Below, piece by piece: positions 61,831 to 64,000 of a stretch of DNA of 64,000 bases. The notes under the pieces are model-generated. The model worked only from the letters and a program-made list of their open reading frames with translations. It was not told the origin of the DNA and made no database searches. How positions within the stretch are numbered: the stretch's first letter is position 1; every line of letters starts with the position of its first letter. This stretch comes from Phocoena phocoena (taxonomy: Eukaryota; Chordata; Mammalia; Artiodactyla; Phocoenidae), in NCBI RefSeq assembly GCF_963924675.1, contig NC_089223.1, forward strand, positions 11,482,881 through 11,546,880, read 5' to 3'. A program made the translations under genes and the position numbers.

Positions 61831-62526
61831 GGCAATTAGTAGTCATTAAAATACGTGTGTGTGTATGTAAGCTTGAGACCTTTCTGAAGCCTATGGTTTC
61901 TAAAACAAACACTTCTGCTGACACAACATATAAAACACACTTAGACACAGATGTTTGTACTAGTACCTGCAAATGGCATATGAAATATATATGTATTTAA
62001 GTGCATTAATTGTATTTAACCCTTAAATAATATTAGCTATTTCTAAGAATGTTTTCCTTTTAATAAAGTGTTACCCAAAGTGTACTATCAGAACACTGGG
62101 TCACATGCTCTGTTTAAAGAGTAAAGGAGGTACCACACCAAATAAAGTAATGTTGCCTATAGTTTGTTGCCTATGCAACCTTACAAGATTCAAAGTTTCT
62201 TGTAAAATGTTCTAAAAATTCCAGTTTTAAAGAAACCTTTTAACATTTACTTCAAACACAAGGCTACCAAGATTTTTTTTTAATTGAGCCATTTTTTTCA
62301 GATGTATTTATCAACATTCTGCTGAAGGAATGTTTCACTGAATAAACTGTGTGATACGGTGCTATTCAATTGCATAAAAAATTAATGTTAACCCAGAGAC
62401 CAAACTGATATATGACACTAGAGATCTAGTTTGGAAAAAATTACATAGAGGCTGAAGTCCCAGATATGCCTAAAGTGAAGGGATCTCTGCTTGGATTACA
62501 GAATGTAATAAAAGAAAGTCTGATGT

Positions 62527-62554
62527 TTAGGTAAGATCTAAACATCTTACCTAA
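62527..62554. repeat. 11-bp inverted repeat (small hairpin)
   Basis: Arms TTAGGTAAGAT (62527-62537) and ATCTTACCTAA (62544-62554) with loop CTAAAC. The word ATGTTTAGG also occurs as a direct repeat on both sides. Confidence 0.85.
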
Positions 62555-62917
62555 TGTTTAGGGGTGAGATCTCATAATGACAGCTAAAAATAAAATATGG
62601 AAAGTCAAGGAGTGAAGCACAACAAGTATCATTTTGAGAATAAAAAGAGTTAGGATTTAACTGGTAAATCTCTTAGTCTCCTTTTAGCTAAAGGAGGGAA
62701 TTAGACATACGGCCTCTATCAGATTCTTTCAAGTACTTACACTTATAATTCTAATATAAAAGATGAGAATGAAGTGTATTTTCCTCCAATATTTACATAT
62801 TACATAATACTTTTCCTATTTATAACTCACTGTAATAAGTGCTATTAAATTTGACTGTAGTAAATGCTATTAAATTATTATTTCAGTTTTTAAAACAAAG
62901 AGTGTATGTACCTAGAG

Positions 62918-62992
62918 AAGAAGGAAGGAAGAAAGAAAGGAGTGAAGAAAAGAAGAAAGAAGGGAGGGAGGAAGGAAGGGAAGGAAGGAAAA
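62918..62992. repeat. polypurine GAAG/GGAA microsatellite
   Basis: About 75 bp composed almost only of A and G on the + strand, in GGAA, GAAA and GGGA units. The 66-codon Lys/Glu/Arg-rich open frame across it is an artefact. Confidence 0.92.
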
Positions 62993-64000
62993 ACCTTGTC
63001 CAAAACTTGGTAGCTAGAAAATTGTCAGCTGAGTACTAATTTTGTGCTCCTTCTTCTATTCCCATTATTGCCATCGGTTTCTTTGGTGGATCAGAGACAT
63101 GAGGGAGTGCCTGGTATGGTGAAGAGAACACCTGACACTCTTAATTTCAGTATTTCACTTTTTAAAAAATATATGTGTCATATATATATAAATTATATAA
63201 GAGGAAATTTTTGTTATTATAATAAAAGGGATATGAAATCCTTTTATTACATTATCAAATTAAAAAAACAGCTTTTATTGTTTAACTATAATAAATGACT
63301 TGATTTCAAGATATTTCAAATTGCGTGAAACTTGAACAAAATTGAGGACTTCATCTGATGAGATAGTTGTAATAAGAAATTGTCTTTTTTAATGGCACAG
63401 CGTATTTTTATCAAAACTCGTGTCTTATAATATGGATATTAATGAATTCCTATATATACTTGCTTTAAAGAAAGCAGGTACTATGGTATTTATAATAGTT
63501 GTGGTGCTAGGCATAATTTGATACCTGTGATGTGCTCACATACCTAAACATCCACATATATGTATTCAGTTCACTGGCTTACAAATTTATTAAGAAACTT
63601 ACTTCACATTGAAAGCAAAGATATTAAGTTATTGGGAGAGCCAGAAATCTAGACCTAGATCTTGGTTGATAGTATTCTAACTATTAAAAATATTATAAAG
63701 TACAGTGTTTTGCTTATATATGAGGGTAGTATTGGCATTGAGAATAACCTGCACAGATGTTTGATCTTATACAATGTTGACTTTATTGAAAAGAGATTTG
63801 ACTTTCTGTAAGTTTTATAGCCATAATTTAAATGGATACATGTTTACACATATAAACAAATAAATAGTATAATTCTACTAGAGCCTGGTTCTAATGGAAA
63901 TAAAGATGCACACAGAAATATGTGTATTTTATATAGTCTATTACATGCATATAGATATCTATTTTATGTATATATACACACATACACCATTCACATTAAT
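62993..64000. other. intronic sequence to the window end
   Basis: AT-rich with short (AT)n tracts near 63165-63200. No exon recognised. Confidence 0.45.

Overview
The window is vertebrate nuclear DNA, AT-rich and almost entirely intronic. It most likely comes from a cetacean (toothed or baleen whale). The taxonomic evidence is six copies of the young tRNA-Glu-derived CHR SINE, whose head reads GCTTCCCTGGTGGCGCAGTG. There is also one older CHR-1-like copy, artiodactyl-type L1 3' ends, and the usual ancient mammalian repeats (MIR, L2, MER5A, MLT1, L1M/HAL1). No prokaryotic or viral gene organisation is present.

Only one real protein-coding exon was found: 21323-21478 on the + strand. It encodes 52 residues of the amino-terminal domain of the glutamate receptor delta-2 subunit (GRID2) and matches exon 2 of that gene. 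It has a consensus acceptor and donor and is in phase 1 on both sides. The whole window is therefore part of GRID2: 1-21322 is the 3' part of intron 1 and 21479-64000 is the 5' part of intron 2.

Layout. 1-7774: intron 1 with MIR, MER5A and unassigned old repeats. 7775-11360: old LINE block (L1M 3' end plus a HAL1-like element) interrupted by a CHR SINE. 12696-13835: two identical 135-bp copies in direct orientation. 16155-16497: CHR-1-like SINE. 16715-17748: a U6 snRNA sequence fused to a 5'-truncated L1 with one shared target-site duplication. 21323-21478: GRID2 exon 2, followed about 420 bp later by a strong perfect hairpin. 22-35 kb: mostly unique intron. 35.4-38.0 kb: L1M with a nested MLT1 LTR. 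39.6-41.2 kb: a small L1-derived insertion with a possible 3' transduction, then a 5'-truncated young L1 on the minus strand. 43.4-48.1 kb: CHR SINEs, a diverged tandem duplication and a sense L1 carrying two CHR insertions. 49177-49808: PCBD2 processed pseudogene. 57.1-57.6 kb: an unexplained 165-codon open frame. 58-64 kb: more intron with old repeats and one further CHR SINE.

Nothing here works as a multi-gene system. The most informative structures are products of L1 reverse transcriptase (the U6-L1 chimera, the PCBD2 retrocopy, SINEs with perfect target-site duplications, the candidate transduction) and local DNA rearrangements (the exact 135-bp duplication, perfect hairpins, a tandem duplication). 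Family assignments come from recognising consensus sequences by eye; no database search was run.
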